Position numbers and translations under genes: made by a program. This document shows, piece after piece, positions 54,654-55,682 of a DNA stretch of 55,682 nucleotides. The stretch spans positions 1-55,682 of the forward strand of contig NZ_ALAP01000084.1 in assembly GCF_000280905.1 (NCBI RefSeq), read 5' to 3'. Numbering within the stretch: the stretch's first letter is position 1; the number at the start of each line of letters is the position of its first letter. Source of the stretch: Streptomyces sp. AA1529. Its GTDB lineage: Bacteria; Actinomycetota; Actinomycetes; Streptomycetales; Streptomycetaceae. A model generated the notes under the pieces. That model ran no database searches. It was not told where the DNA came from and saw only the letters and a program-made list of their open reading frames with translations.

Positions 54654-55682
54654 ATGCGCAGAGCGACCACACCCAGCGGCCCTCCAGGAGGCGCCGCCCG
54701 GCCGGCCCCGCGGGGAGCGGCCGCGCGGCTCGCGGACTGGAGTGTCCGGCACCGCAGATCGGCCGTGATCGGCTGGCTGCTCTTCGTCGTCCTCGCCACC
54801 GCGCTCGGCGGGATGGCCGGGCTGACGGAACCGACCGAGAGCGAGCAGTCCGTGCGGGACTCGGCGCGGGCGACCGCCATCCTGGAGGACGCCGGGATCG
54901 ACGAGCCGCCGGCCGAGTCGGTGATGGTCACCAGCCCGGACAAGGGCGGATGGCGGGCGGCGGCGGGCGAGGTCGCCCGGGCCGTCCGCGCGACCGGCGA
55001 GGTCGCACACGTCCGCGAGCCCGTACCGTCCGCCGACGACCGCGCGGGCCTGATCGGCTTCCGGATGCGGGACGAGACGGACGGCGCCGACGAGGAGCCG
55101 ATCGACAAGGTGCTCGGCGCCGTGGACCGGGTCCGCGACGCGCACCGCGGCGACGGCATCGAGATCCGCCAGTACGGCGAGGCCAGCGCCATGAAGTGGC
55201 TGAACGGGATCCTGGGCGACGACTTCGCCAAGGCCGAGTGGACGGCTGTCCCGCTGGCCCTGGGCATCCTGCTGGTGGCCTTCGGAGCGCTGGTGGCCGC
55301 GCTGCTGCCGGTGGCGCTCGCGCTGACCGCGTTCCTCGCCGCGAACGGCATCCTGGCGCTGCTCTCCGGCGCGCTGCACATCGACGAGACGACCAACTCG
55401 GTGATGCTGCTGATGGGCCTCGCGGTCGGCGTCGACTACTGCCTGTTCTATCTGCGGCGGGAGCGGGACGAGCGGGCCGCAGGGCGGGATCCGGAAACCG
55501 CGCTGCGGATCGCCGCCGCCACCAGCGGCCGTGCCGTGCTGGTGTCGGGGCTGACGGTGATGGTGGCGATGGCGGGCATGTTCTTCTCCGGGCTGCTGCT
55601 GTTCAAGGGCTTCGCCGTGGCCACGATCCTGGTCGTCTGCATCGCGATGCTGGGCTCCGTGACGATTCTGCCCGCGCTGCTG
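54654..55682 (+). CDS. MMPL/RND family transporter, N-terminal part (cut at window end)
   Basis: Open from ATG 54654 (GGAG before it) to the last base, 343 residues. The first helix is RRSAVIGWLLFVVLATALGGMAG (about 35-57), then an extracellular domain (about 60-195), then three or four clustered helices (about 200-265) containing VALALTAFLAANGILALL. Conserved family motif is MGLAVGVDYCLFYLRRERDE followed by TSGRAVLVSGLTVMVAMAGM. MMPL proteins export lipids or small molecules. The C-terminal half is outside the window. Confidence 0.93.
   Translation, partial: MRRATTPSGPPGGAARPAPRGAAARLADWSVRHRRSAVIGWLLFVVLATALGGMAGLTEPTESEQSVRDSARATAILEDAGIDEPPAESVMVTSPDKGGWRAAAGEVARAVRATGEVAHVREPVPSADDRAGLIGFRMRDETDGADEEPIDKVLGAVDRVRDAHRGDGIEIRQYGEASAMKWLNGILGDDFAKAEWTAVPLALGILLVAFGALVAALLPVALALTAFLAANGILALLSGALHIDETTNSVMLLMGLAVGVDYCLFYLRRERDERAAGRDPETALRIAAATSGRAVLVSGLTVMVAMAGMFFSGLLLFKGFAVATILVVCIAMLGSVTILPALL

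Overview
The window is high-GC DNA (roughly 70% or more) with strong GC3 bias, many GTG starts, GGAGG-type ribosome sites and leaderless promoters. With a geosmin synthase, the long two-domain GAPDH, monomeric isocitrate dehydrogenase, a double GlnR box in front of glnA, NsdA-like and DUF6879 proteins, it is a Streptomyces (or very close relative) chromosome. Both ends cut genes: the window opens inside aceE and closes inside an MMPL exporter.

Layout. 1-13 kb: 3' end of aceE and its terminator; an NSS transporter with a 34-codon small subunit missed by ordinary ORF calling; a WYL regulator; an SDR; a DUF4240 protein; a TIGR01777 epimerase; an FAD oxidoreductase; a small basic protein; an EamA exporter; and geosmin synthase. 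13.2-14.4 kb: a conserved protein of unknown function on a leaderless promoter, followed by a structured RNA holding a circularly permuted, complete tRNA-like fold (T arm, acceptor hairpin, D arm, enclosed by an anticodon-like stem). 14.4-18.5 kb: a cobalamin riboswitch and a four-gene, translationally coupled uptake operon (lipoprotein, permease, ATPase, FhuF-like Fe-S protein). 18.6-20 kb: a short threonyl-tRNA synthetase paralogue preceded by a leaderless leader peptide with consecutive Thr codons and a terminator, i.e. ribosome-mediated attenuation. 20-27 kb: a DUF5685 protein with a Cys tail, a DUF1206 membrane protein, monomeric idh, gap and a Nudix hydrolase. 27-33 kb: a GAF/PP2C phosphatase and two coupled SPFH proteins.

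33-42.4 kb is an accessory stretch with visibly lower GC: a PQQ-type propeller protein, an ASCH protein, several lineage-specific unknowns, a 3'-truncated radical SAM gene, a CYTH protein, an RsbW-like ATPase cluster divergent from an XRE regulator, an unknown winged-helix-like protein and a DUF6879 protein. 42.6-48.4 kb is the conserved glnA - RDD - DUF4191 - small protein - lipA - lipB block. 48.7-55.7 kb carries an NsdA-like regulator, a divergent MFS/LysR pair around a perfect palindrome, and a divergent histidine kinase/MMPL pair.

The most unusual objects are the permuted tRNA-like RNA with its neighbouring unknown gene (13.18-14.38 kb) and the Thr attenuator in front of an editing-less ThrRS. 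All statements come from reading the sequence; no database search or folding program was run.
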